A DNA stretch of 33,425 nt from Eubacteriales bacterium (GTDB taxonomy: Bacteria > Bacillota > Clostridia > Oscillospirales > Oscillospiraceae). Below, one piece after another: positions 1 through 6,393 of the stretch. A program made the translations under genes and the position numbers. Numbering within the stretch: the first letter of the stretch is position 1; every line of letters begins with the position of its first letter. The stretch is from the NCBI GenBank assembly GCA_030539285.1, contig JAUNSH010000032.1, forward strand, positions 1 through 33,425. Direction: 5' to 3'. The notes under the pieces were generated by a model. The model made no database searches. It was not told where the DNA came from and was given only the letters and a program-made list of their open reading frames with translations.

Positions 1-18
1 CAGCTGAGCTACTGGCGC
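1..18 (-). tRNA. 5' end of a tRNA, probably tRNA-Arg (cut by window edge)
   Basis: Read on the minus strand, these bases form a seven-base 5' acceptor strand (GCGCCAG), the linker TA and the start of a D arm (GCTCAGCTG). This is the usual beginning of an elongator tRNA. It lies seven bases after the encoded CCA of the tRNA-Gly, so the two are probably co-transcribed. The anticodon lies outside the window. Arginine is suggested only because bacterial tRNA-Arg genes often begin with a similar GCGCC-TAGCTCAG sequence, so the identity is an inference. Confidence 0.6.
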
Positions 19-25
19 ATTTCTA

Positions 26-99
26 TGGAGCGGGTGACGGGAATCGGACCCGCGTGACCAGCTTGGAAGGCTGGTGTTCTACCATTGAACTACACCCGC
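26..99 (-). tRNA. tRNA-Gly, anticodon UCC
   Basis: The minus strand gives a complete cloverleaf with CCA encoded (bases 28-26). The acceptor stem is GCGGGTG/CACCCGC with discriminator T. The D arm is GTTC-loop-GAAC with GG in the loop. The anticodon stem is CCAGC/GCTGG with loop CTTCCAA, giving anticodon TCC, which reads GGA and GGG codons. The variable loop has four bases. The T stem is GCGGG/CCCGT. The T loop reads TCCGATT rather than the usual TTCGATT, so position 55 is C where nearly all elongator tRNAs carry pseudouridine. It sits behind a strong promoter at 132-160 and upstream of another tRNA. Confidence 0.95.
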
Positions 100-131
100 A
101 TGTCTCTGCCCACAGCTGTTTCAGCCAGAGA

Positions 132-160
132 ATTTTACCATAGGTGCGCCAAAATGTCAA
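132..160 (-). promoter_or_regulatory. Promoter for the tRNA-Gly/tRNA-Arg unit
   Basis: On the minus strand a TTGACA box (160-155), a 17-base spacer and a TAAAAT box (137-132) form a near-consensus housekeeping promoter about 30 bases before the tRNA-Gly 5' end. The -35 box contains the TGA stop codon of the upstream HAD gene, so the promoter begins inside the previous gene. Confidence 0.8.
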
Positions 161-1008
161 CCGAAATTTTTTAAGATTTGCGGGATTTTTTCATAAATCA
201 CGTCCGCCACCGCTCCGTCCGCGCAGCCGCACACGGTTTCGAACTGATCTGCAATGTGGGCATCGGCGGGAGCGTAGGCAAAATCCGCGTCACGCATCAT
301 GGAAAGGTCGTTGTCCGCGTCCCCTGCGCACACCAGGATATTCCTGCCCAGCCGGGTCTGCAATTCCCGGGCGGAGCGGGCTTTGCTGACGCCCTTGGCG
401 TGGATGTCGATGATCCGCGGGGCGGCCCGGAACACCTCGCAGTATTGGCCGAAGGTTTCTTTCAGAAGGGCTTCCGCACCGTCCATGCGGCGGATCTCTT
501 CGTCGGTGCCGTGGAACAGGCTGTTTACCGTGTCGTCGTGGAAGGTGCCGTAGACGGAGAATTTGAGGAAGGTGCCCAGATCCTCTCCGGGCCGGGCGAA
601 TTCACAGGCGCACTGCTGGCGGCGGCAGTAGGCTGCCCAGGCGGGATTTTCCGGGTAGGTATAGTGGGCTTTCTGCCCCTGCACCTCCACGGTCAGATCG
701 GGCAGCAGCTCCCGGGCGGCGTTCACGGTCTGCCACAGGTCCAGCGGAATTTCATGGCAGAATTCCAGCTCTCCGGACTGGATGTTGTAGGCGGCGGAAC
801 CGTTATACAGCAGCAGCGGCGCGCTGACGGGAACGATGTCCCGGAAGCACTTCACCATGGGCACGCTGCGCCCGGTGTTGACGGTAAAGGCCCCGCCCCG
901 CGCCATGAAATATTTGATGGCTTCCAGATTCCGCTCCGGGATGGTGGAATCCGGGGCGGTCAGGGTCCGGTCGTAGTCAACGGTCAGTAAAACATCAGAA
1001 AAATCCAT
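157..1008 (-). CDS. HAD-superfamily hydrolase, Cof/type IIB phosphatase
   Basis: A 283-residue cytosolic protein of the Cof-like branch of the HAD family, which removes phosphate from sugar phosphates or nucleotides; the substrate cannot be told from sequence. Motif I is DYDRTLT, with nucleophile D11 and acid/base D13. Motif II is NTGRS, a lysine lies in KGVSKARS, and motif IV is GDADND. The residue after the second aspartate is normally glycine but is arginine here. The ATG at 1008 follows a GGGG stretch and starts four bases after the rluD stop, so the gene is the third of an lspA-rluD-HAD operon. An upstream in-frame start is possible but would overlap rluD. No terminator is visible after it; its stop codon lies within the tRNA promoter. 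Confidence 0.85.
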   Translation of the reverse strand: MDFSDVLLTVDYDRTLTAPDSTIPERNLEAIKYFMARGGAFTVNTGRSVPMVKCFRDIVPVSAPLLLYNGSAAYNIQSGELEFCHEIPLDLWQTVNAARELLPDLTVEVQGQKAHYTYPENPAWAAYCRRQQCACEFARPGEDLGTFLKFSVYGTFHDDTVNSLFHGTDEEIRRMDGAEALLKETFGQYCEVFRAAPRIIDIHAKGVSKARSARELQTRLGRNILVCAGDADNDLSMMRDADFAYAPADAHIADQFETVCGCADGAVADVIYEKIPQILKNFG

Positions 1009-1012
1009 ATTC

Positions 1013-1918
1013 TTACCCCATTTTCTCCAATTTTTCCAGCACATCCTTAAAATACTGGGGCAGCCCCGCGAAAACCATCACCGGATGACCGTCTCTTGGG
1101 TGGGCAAAGCACAGCACTCCCGCGTGGAGACATTGGCTGGACTGGCCCAGCTCCGGCTTTTTGTGACCATACACCGTGTCTCCCAGAATGGGATGGCCGA
1201 TGTAGGCCATGTGGACGCGAATCTGGTGGGTGCGCCCGGTTTCCAGCTTGCAGCGGATGTGGGTGTAGCCCCGGTAGCGGCGGATGACCTCCCAGTGGGT
1301 CACGGCGGGCTTGGAATTGCGCTGGGTGACGCACATTTTCTTCCGGTCAGAGGGGTGCCGCCCGATGGGAGCATCCACGGTGCCGCTGTCCTCCTTGAGG
1401 ACGCCGCAGACGATGGCTTCATAAGTCCGGGCCATGGAGTGGTCCTTCAGCTGGCTGGCAAGCACCGTGTGAGCAAGGTCGTTTTTCGCCACTGCTAAAA
1501 GCCCGGAGGTGTCCTTGTCGATGCGGTGGACGATGCCGGGGCGAAGCTCGCCGTTGATACCGGACAGGTCGTCCCCCAAAGCGTAGAGCAGGCCGTTGAC
1601 CAGCGTATCGTCCTGATGCCCCGCCGCCGGGTGCACCACCAGCCCCTTGGGCTTGTTGATGACCAGCAGGTCGTCGTCCTCATAGACGATGTCCAGGGGC
1701 ATTTCCTTCGGGGCAATGTCCACGGCCTTTGGCTCGGGAATTTCGTAGGAAACCGCGTCCCCCACATTCAATTTATCATTTTTCTTTCCGGGCTTGCCGT
1801 TGCGGGAAACCAGCCCGTCCTCAATGAGCTTCTGAGCGGCGCTGCGGCTCAGGCCCTCAGCACTCCGGGCGAGAAAGGCATCCAGCCGCTCCCCGGGGAT
1901 ATCGGCAAACAGGGTCAT
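1013..1918 (-). CDS. rluD: RluD/RluA-family 23S rRNA pseudouridine synthase
   Basis: A 301-residue RNA pseudouridine synthase, converting uridines (in 23S rRNA for the RluD type) to pseudouridine. An N-terminal S4 RNA-binding domain (about residues 10-60, RLDAFLA onward) precedes the catalytic domain. The catalytic motif is HRIDKDTSG, with D134 the essential aspartate. Further family motifs are INKPKGLVVHPA and ETGRTHQIRVH. The length is normal. The ATG at 1918 overlaps the lspA stop as ATGA, a coupled arrangement that is very common in Firmicutes, where lspA is followed by this gene. The family assignment is firm. The exact target uridines are inferred from orthologues, and the symbol is used in the broad sense. 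Confidence 0.92.
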   Translation of the reverse strand: MTLFADIPGERLDAFLARSAEGLSRSAAQKLIEDGLVSRNGKPGKKNDKLNVGDAVSYEIPEPKAVDIAPKEMPLDIVYEDDDLLVINKPKGLVVHPAAGHQDDTLVNGLLYALGDDLSGINGELRPGIVHRIDKDTSGLLAVAKNDLAHTVLASQLKDHSMARTYEAIVCGVLKEDSGTVDAPIGRHPSDRKKMCVTQRNSKPAVTHWEVIRRYRGYTHIRCKLETGRTHQIRVHMAYIGHPILGDTVYGHKKPELGQSSQCLHAGVLCFAHPRDGHPVMVFAGLPQYFKDVLEKLEKMG

Positions 1919-2388
1919 TTGTTCTCCTTCCAGAAGGCTTTGTTGAACAGAAACAGGTGGATCATCAGCAGTACGCAGCCGCAGGTGATGAAGCAGTCGG
2001 CCACATTGAACACAGGAAACTCGATAAAAGTTGTCTCGATCATGTCCACCACGTAGCCTAAGCGCACCCGGTCGATCATATTGCCCAGCCCCCCGCCGTA
2101 AATAGCGGCGATGCACCAGCGCTCAAAAGTGGTAAAACCCATGGGCTTTTTGAAGTATTCGTAAAAAATCAGCCCGGTAAATACCACAAAAATCAGGGCA
2201 AACAGCCACTGCTGTCCCTCAAAGGAGGAAAAGGCCGCGCCGGTGTTCTGTACGTAGGAAATTTGCAGCACCCCCGGAATCAGGGTTTGCGCCCCGATGG
2301 CGGGAATGTACAAAACAGTGAGATATTTGGTGATCTGGTCAACGGCCACAATGCCAATGACGAACAGAATATAGTAGAAAAAAGACAT
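1915..2388 (-). CDS. lspA: Lipoprotein signal peptidase (signal peptidase II)
   Basis: A 157-residue integral membrane aspartyl protease that cleaves signal peptides from diacylglyceryl-modified prolipoproteins. One such prolipoprotein is encoded here at 8834. Four hydrophobic segments are visible, at about residues 4-22, 60-78, 88-103 and 128-150. The family blocks are VQNTGAAFS, GNMIDRVRLGYVVDM and FNVADCF. The catalytic pair is D115 and D131. The ATG at 2388 has GAGGA at good spacing and gives the expected MSFFYY start. An upstream in-frame start at 2427 would add residues that overlap the promoter, so it is unlikely. It is the first gene of the lspA-rluD-HAD operon and has its own promoter at 2418-2446. 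Confidence 0.95.
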   Translation of the reverse strand: MSFFYYILFVIGIVAVDQITKYLTVLYIPAIGAQTLIPGVLQISYVQNTGAAFSSFEGQQWLFALIFVVFTGLIFYEYFKKPMGFTTFERWCIAAIYGGGLGNMIDRVRLGYVVDMIETTFIEFPVFNVADCFITCGCVLLMIHLFLFNKAFWKENK

Positions 2389-2417
2389 GGCAGATTCCTC
2401 CTGTATTTTACCTGGAT

Positions 2418-2446
2418 ATGATACCACGCACAGCGCTCAAAGTCAA
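2418..2446 (-). promoter_or_regulatory. Promoter of the lspA operon
   Basis: The minus strand shows TTGACT (2446-2441), a 17-base spacer and TATCAT (2423-2418), about 30 bases before the lspA start codon. Each box has one mismatch to consensus. Confidence 0.75.
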
Positions 2447-2463
2447 TTTGGGAAACAGGGTGA

Positions 2464-2539
2464 CGATACCGAGCAATACCCAATGGCGTAACGAATATCA
2501 CCCAGCCTGCGCACGCATTGTCCGCGGCGACTCGCCGCA
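2464..2539. repeat. Dispersed intergenic repeat, family B, copy 1
   Basis: The block starting GATACCGAGCA and ending CACGCATTG (2464-2520) matches a second block at 21750-21804. Conserved parts include CCCAATGGCGTAACGA. In both copies it is followed within a few bases by a short GC-rich hairpin, here GCGGCGA-C-TCGCCGC. It carries no ORF and lies between lspA and the terminator of the HPr-like gene. Its function is unknown. Confidence 0.65.
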
Positions 2540-2540
2540 T

Positions 2541-2572
2541 AAAAAAACCCGCCCCGGGTATTCCCAGGACGG
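2541..2572 (-). terminator. Rho-independent terminator of the HPr-like gene
   Basis: The minus strand forms a 10-base-pair stem (CCGTCCTGGG with CCCGGGGCGG, two wobble pairs) around loop AATA, followed directly by seven T. It begins 17 bases after the HPr-like stop codon. Confidence 0.88.
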
Positions 2573-2589
2573 TGCTACTAGAGCCATAT

Positions 2590-2826
2590 TCATTTGACCA
2601 GAAATTTCTGGGCATCGGCGCACAGGGCTTCCAGCTCTTCCTCAGAGCACTGGGCTACCACCCGCAGGGGCTGGTTGAAATCCAGACAGAACATCTCCAT
2701 GAAGCTGCCGCCGCGGATCTTGTGCTGGTTGTCCCGGACGCAGATTGGGAACGCACGGGAGGTGGCGATGGCAACGAATTCTTCCACATCTTCCATGCTG
2801 CGTAAGCGAATCCAAAATTCCTGCAT
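2590..2826 (-). CDS. Small HPr-like (PTS HPr fold) protein
   Basis: A 78-residue protein whose length and pattern resemble HPr phosphocarrier proteins: an N-terminal strand, a helix from MEDVEEFVAIAT, a glycine-rich turn GGSFMEMFCLDF, and a final helix EEELEALCADAQKF. The serine in GGSFMEMF sits where HPr carries its regulatory Ser46. The phosphotransfer histidine expected near residue 15 is missing; the region reads FVAIATSRAF. It is therefore probably a non-PTS or purely regulatory relative. The ATG at 2826 is preceded by GGAGG. It is a single-gene unit with its own promoter and a strong terminator. The fold assignment is from pattern only and is moderately sure; the function is unknown. 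Confidence 0.7.
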   Translation of the reverse strand: MQEFWIRLRSMEDVEEFVAIATSRAFPICVRDNQHKIRGGSFMEMFCLDFNQPLRVVAQCSEEELEALCADAQKFLVK

Positions 2827-2843
2827 ATTTCTCGCCCTCCAAC

Positions 2844-2872
2844 TGTACAAAAATCGGTTTGTCGTGTATAAT
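2844..2872 (+). promoter_or_regulatory. Candidate rightward promoter for mtaB
   Basis: TGTACA, a 17-base spacer and a perfect TATAAT (2867-2872) lie about 140 bases before mtaB. The -10 box overlaps the -10 of a leftward promoter, so the assignment is tentative. Confidence 0.45.
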
Positions 2873-2892
2873 GGGGAGCACAGGTCATTCAA
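2865..2892 (-). promoter_or_regulatory. Candidate leftward promoter for the HPr-like gene
   Basis: On the minus strand TTGAAT (2892-2887), a 16-base spacer and TATACA (2870-2865) lie about 40 bases before the start codon at 2826. The box shares four bases with the TATAAT read in the opposite direction. Confidence 0.45.
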
Positions 2893-3013
2893 TGGACCCC
2901 GGCCTGCCGCCAAATGGGACTATAAATTATTATAGCGAATTTTTGGTAAAATGCAACTGGCGGTTTGGACGATTAAAACAACAACTTATGGAGATTATTG
3001 GTGGTTTTGACAA

Positions 3014-4312
3014 ATGAAGTTCGCTTTTTATACCTTAGGCTGCAAAACGAATCAGTATGAGACGCAGGCTATGGAGCGCCTGCTGATGGAAAAGGGTCAC
3101 GAGATCGGTTCCTTTGAAGAAAACTGCGACGGCTACGTGATCAATACCTGCTCTGTTACCGCGGTGGCGGACAAAAAGAACCGGGCCGTGATCCGCCGGT
3201 GCCGACGGGACAACCCCGACGCGGTGATCGCGGTCTGCGGCTGCTATTCCCAGCACGACCCGGAGGCCATCCGGGCGCTGGGCATCGATGTCATCGGCGG
3301 CAGCGGCAGCCGGCAGGAATTTGTGCAGATGCTTTTGGATGCCGCCGGGGAGCACACTCACCGGGAGCAGGTAGACAATGCTCTGCGCCGCAGGGAATTC
3401 GAGTGCCTGCCTGCCGGGGGACTGGAGGAGCGCACCCGGGCTATGCTGAAGGTCCAGGATGGCTGCGTGAATTTCTGCACCTACTGCATCATCCCCTATA
3501 CCCGCGGCCCTGTCCGCTCCGCGCCATTGGAGGTTGCGGTGGAGCAGGCCCGGACGCTTGCCGAGCGGGGCTATCGGGAAATTGTTCTCACCGGCATCGA
3601 GATCGCCAGCTGGGGCGCAGACTTGCCGGGAAAACCGGAGGTAACGGTGCTCATTGAGGAAATCTGCAAGGCAGTGCCGGATCTGCGGGTACGCCTTGGT
3701 TCGCTGGAACCGCGGGTGGTGACGGAGGATTTCTGCCGACGTCTGAGCGTCTTCCCCAACCTGTGTCCCCAGTTCCACCTGTCCATGCAGTCCGGCTGCG
3801 ACACGGTTTTGCAGCGGATGAAGCGGAAGTACGACACCGCCCGGTACTACGAAAGTGTGGAATTGCTGCGAACATTCTTCCCGGAGTGCGCCGTGACCAC
3901 GGATATGATCGTGGCCTTCCCCGGGGAGACAGAGGAGGAATTCGCGGAAAGTCTCACCTTTATCCGAAAATGCAAGCTCGCGGATATGCACATCTTCCCC
4001 TACTCCCGCCGCCCCGGCACCCCGGCGGACAAGATGCCCGGACAGCTGGGCAACGCCACGAAAGAGGCCCGGAGCCGGGCCGCCATTGCCGTGGCGGAGG
4101 AAATGAGCCGAGTTTACCGGGAAAGCTGGGTGGGCAGGACGCTGGAAGTCCTCTTTGAAGAGAAGGACGGGGAATTCTACACCGGCCACGCGCCCAATTA
4201 TGTGAAGGTCTACGCCAAAGGTGAGGATCTCCACAACGAAATTTGCACCGTAACAATTTCCGGGGTTTATAAGGATGGTGTAACAGGGTATATTCGTAGG
4301 GCGGAGTCATGA
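3014..4312 (+). CDS. mtaB: tRNA t6A37 methylthiotransferase MtaB
   Basis: A 432-residue radical-SAM enzyme of the MiaB/RimO/MtaB family. The MtaB branch adds a methylthio group to t6A at position 37 of tRNAs reading ANN codons. The N-terminal UPF0004 domain carries cluster cysteines C10, C46 and C77 (TLGCKTNQYE, NTCSVT, CGCYSQ). The radical-SAM motif C151-x3-C155-x2-C158 follows in CVNFCTYCIIPYTRG, and a C-terminal TRAM-like region ends the protein. The short TLGCKTNQ start is typical of MtaB. The Shine-Dalgarno match is weak. The last residues and the stop codon lie inside a dispersed repeat that begins at 4295, so the C-terminus has been altered by insertion. Codon and GC use match its neighbours. 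Confidence 0.9.
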   Translation: MKFAFYTLGCKTNQYETQAMERLLMEKGHEIGSFEENCDGYVINTCSVTAVADKKNRAVIRRCRRDNPDAVIAVCGCYSQHDPEAIRALGIDVIGGSGSRQEFVQMLLDAAGEHTHREQVDNALRRREFECLPAGGLEERTRAMLKVQDGCVNFCTYCIIPYTRGPVRSAPLEVAVEQARTLAERGYREIVLTGIEIASWGADLPGKPEVTVLIEEICKAVPDLRVRLGSLEPRVVTEDFCRRLSVFPNLCPQFHLSMQSGCDTVLQRMKRKYDTARYYESVELLRTFFPECAVTTDMIVAFPGETEEEFAESLTFIRKCKLADMHIFPYSRRPGTPADKMPGQLGNATKEARSRAAIAVAEEMSRVYRESWVGRTLEVLFEEKDGEFYTGHAPNYVKVYAKGEDLHNEICTVTISGVYKDGVTGYIRRAES

Positions 4313-4432
4313 CTCCGCCGACGCACCAATTGTTTTGAATCGGCTCGGACTTCCACAAAATGTAACGTATTCGTCAATTTTTACCTGGTTTGTCATCCGA
4401 CTGGGGCGGCGGGGTCATGACCCCGCCCTACG
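4295..4432. repeat. MITE-like element, GTAGGG palindrome family, copy 1
   Basis: A 138-base element with inverted ends. The left end CGTAGGGCGGAGTCATGACT continues to CCGCCG. The right end is CGGCGGGG then TCATGACCCCGCCCTACG. Each end is itself a GTCATGAC-centred palindrome able to form a hairpin. The interior has no ORF. The left end encodes the last five codons and stop of mtaB. The right end abuts the -35 box of the queH promoter. Confidence 0.8.
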
Positions 4433-4433
4433 A

Positions 4434-4462
4434 TTGCATTTCTGAATAATCCATGCTATAAT
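4434..4462 (+). promoter_or_regulatory. Promoter of queH
   Basis: TTGCAT, a 17-base spacer and a perfect TATAAT (4457-4462) lie 29 bases before the queH start. The -35 box starts two bases after the repeat ends. Confidence 0.75.
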
Positions 4463-4491
4463 ACCTTGATTTTCCGTATTTGGAGGCTTTT

Positions 4492-5037
4492 ATGAAAACC
4501 CTGCTCCACATTTGCTGTGCCCCCTGTGCCAATCGTCCTATCGACGTTCTCCGTACCGACGGCATCGAGGTGGTGGGCTTCTGGTATAATCCCAACATCC
4601 ACCCGGTCACCGAGTACCGCGCCCGGCGGAACTGTCTGGAAGAATACGCCAAAGAAATTGAAATGCCCCTGATCATGCGCAATGACTACGGCCTGCGCCC
4701 CTTTGTCCGGGCGGTGGCGGAGGACATTCCCCACCGCTGCGGCAAGTGCTACGAAATGCGCTTCTACGAGACTGCCCGGCAGGCCGCTGAGGGGGGCTTT
4801 GACAGCTTCACCTCATCCCTGTTCATCAGCCCCTACCAGAACCACGAGCTGATGCGGGAGACCGCCGAGCGGGCGGCGGCGGAGTACGGCGTGAAGTTTC
4901 TATACCGGGACTTCCGGCCCTACTTCAAAGAGGGGCAGGCTTTCGCCCGGGAGCACGGCTTCTATATGCAGAAATACTGCGGCTGCGTGTTCTCCGAGGA
5001 AGAACGCTACATTAAGGCGAAGAAAATCATACCATGA
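4492..5037 (+). CDS. queH: Epoxyqueuosine reductase QueH
   Basis: A 181-residue protein of the DUF208/QueH family, which performs the last step of queuosine synthesis, epoxyqueuosine to queuosine in tRNA. QueH is the non-cobalamin alternative to QueG. It is an iron-sulfur enzyme. Visible metal or redox ligands are the N-terminal CCAPC (C8, C9, C12), RCGKC (C83, C86) and YCGC (C163, C165). Family signatures WYNPNIHP and FTSSLFISPYQNH are present. The length is normal for the short bacterial form. ATG 4492 follows GGAGG. With mtaB upstream and an rRNA methyltransferase downstream, this is a group of RNA-modification genes. Confidence 0.93.
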   Translation: MKTLLHICCAPCANRPIDVLRTDGIEVVGFWYNPNIHPVTEYRARRNCLEEYAKEIEMPLIMRNDYGLRPFVRAVAEDIPHRCGKCYEMRFYETARQAAEGGFDSFTSSLFISPYQNHELMRETAERAAAEYGVKFLYRDFRPYFKEGQAFAREHGFYMQKYCGCVFSEEERYIKAKKIIP

Positions 5038-5042
5038 GGAGA

Positions 5043-5124
5043 AGATACAAGATACAAGATATTCAAAAGTGCAACGTTACCCCACTAAAAATATCTTGTA
5101 TCTAGTATCTTCTATCTTGTATCT
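5043..5124. repeat. Inverted repeat built from GATACAA/TTGTATC units
   Basis: The left arm (5043-5063) is made of AGATACAA units and ends in GATATT. The right arm (about 5090-5124) carries the complement, AATATCTTGTATCT followed by further TATCTT and TTGTATCT units. The centre is about 25 bases. Long, AT-rich and partly tandem, it could form a hairpin of more than 20 base pairs just upstream of the rRNA methyltransferase ribosome site. It has no ORF. Confidence 0.7.
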
Positions 5125-5143
5125 GAAGAATAACGGAGGTACT

Positions 5144-6274
5144 ATGACAAATTTTGAATTTTCCGTGCCGACCCTGTTCGGCTTGGAGGGCATTGCCGGC
5201 GACGAGCTGCGGCGGCTTGATATTGAAAACGTCCGGGTGGAGAATGGCCGGGTGCTGTTCTCCGGTGACCAGACTGCGCTGGCAAAGGCCAACGTGTGCC
5301 TGCGCACCGGCGAGCGGGTGCTGCTGGTGCTGGCGGACTTCAAGGCCACGACCTTCGAAGAGCTGTTTCAGGGGGTTTATCATGCCAATTTGGAGGATTT
5401 CATTCCCAAAGACGGCGCGTTCCCAGTGAAGGGCCATTGCCTGAACAGCCAGCTCATGAGCGTGCCGGACTGTCAGGCCATCGTGAAAAAGGCGGCGTCG
5501 AAACGTCTGGGCGAAAAATACGGCGTCAGCTGGCTTCCCGAGACGGGGGCCAAGTACCAACTGCAATTTTCCATCATGAACGACCGGGTGCAGCTCTATC
5601 TCGACACCTCCGGGCCGGGGCTGCACAAGCGGGGCTATCGCGCGGTGGGAAACGACGCGCCCCTGCGGGAGACCCTGGCGGCTGCCATGGTGCAGCTCAC
5701 CCGCTACCGGGGCCGGGACTTCATCTGGGATCCCTTCTGCGGCAGCGGCACCATCCCCATTGAAGCGGCTCTGATCGCCCGGAACAAGGCCCCCGGAATG
5801 TACCGCCGGTTCTCCGCCGAGGCCTTCAGCTGGATGGACCCCACGGTCTGGGGCCAGGTCCGCGAGGAAGCAAAAGATAAGGAATTCCACGGAAAATACC
5901 AGATCCTAGGCTCGGACAACGACCCCAAGTGCGTCTCCCTGTCCATCGCCAACGCCCGGAAAGCAGGCGTTGCGGACTGCATTTCCTTTAAGGACGGGGA
6001 CGCAACCAAGATGGACTTGCCCGCTCAGGCAGGCGTGATCATCTGCAACCCGCCCTACGGCCAGCGGATGATGGAGCAGAAGAGCGCCCAGCAGCTCTAT
6101 GCAGCTTTGGGACGGCACCTCAAATACGCCGATGGCTGGAAAAAGTATATCATCACCTCCGAGCCGGAATTCGAGCATTATTTCGGTAAGCGGGCCGACA
6201 AAAAGCGCAAGCTTTATAACGGCATGATCAAGTGCGACTATTACATGTATTTAGGCGGCGGACGGAAGAAATAA
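5144..6274 (+). CDS. THUMP-domain class I RNA methyltransferase (RlmL/YpsC-like)
   Basis: A 376-residue S-adenosylmethionine-dependent methyltransferase. The N-terminal part (about residues 1-165) is a ferredoxin-like/THUMP RNA-binding region. The C-terminal part is a Rossmann methyltransferase with motif I DPFCGSGTIPIEAA (196 onward) and catalytic motif IV NPPYG (302-306), the pattern of guanine-N2 methyltransferases. It corresponds to the N-terminal half of E. coli RlmL and to B. subtilis YpsC, which act on 23S rRNA. ATG 5144 is chosen because GGAGG precedes it; earlier in-frame starts lie in the repeat. The exact modified base is not shown by sequence. Confidence 0.88.
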   Translation: MTNFEFSVPTLFGLEGIAGDELRRLDIENVRVENGRVLFSGDQTALAKANVCLRTGERVLLVLADFKATTFEELFQGVYHANLEDFIPKDGAFPVKGHCLNSQLMSVPDCQAIVKKAASKRLGEKYGVSWLPETGAKYQLQFSIMNDRVQLYLDTSGPGLHKRGYRAVGNDAPLRETLAAAMVQLTRYRGRDFIWDPFCGSGTIPIEAALIARNKAPGMYRRFSAEAFSWMDPTVWGQVREEAKDKEFHGKYQILGSDNDPKCVSLSIANARKAGVADCISFKDGDATKMDLPAQAGVIICNPPYGQRMMEQKSAQQLYAALGRHLKYADGWKKYIITSEPEFEHYFGKRADKKRKLYNGMIKCDYYMYLGGGRKK

Positions 6275-6280
6275 CGTTTC

Positions 6281-6355
6281 CGTAGGGGAGGGTCATTGAC
6301 CCTCCCGTCGGCGTCAGCCGCTTCGCGGAAGGGCGGGTTGATAACCCGCCCCTAC
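6281..6355. repeat. GTAGGGG palindrome element, copy 2
   Basis: A 75-base element made of two different hairpins. The left is CGTAGGGGAGGGTCATTGAC with its CCTCCC partner. The right is GGGCGGGTTGATAACCCGCC followed by CCTAC. They are joined by GTCGGCGTCAGCCGCTTCGC. It starts seven bases after the methyltransferase stop codon and may also slow transcription there. It has no ORF. Confidence 0.85.
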
Positions 6356-6393
6356 AGTACAACGATAGAATAAATAGAGACGGAGGGCGGGCT

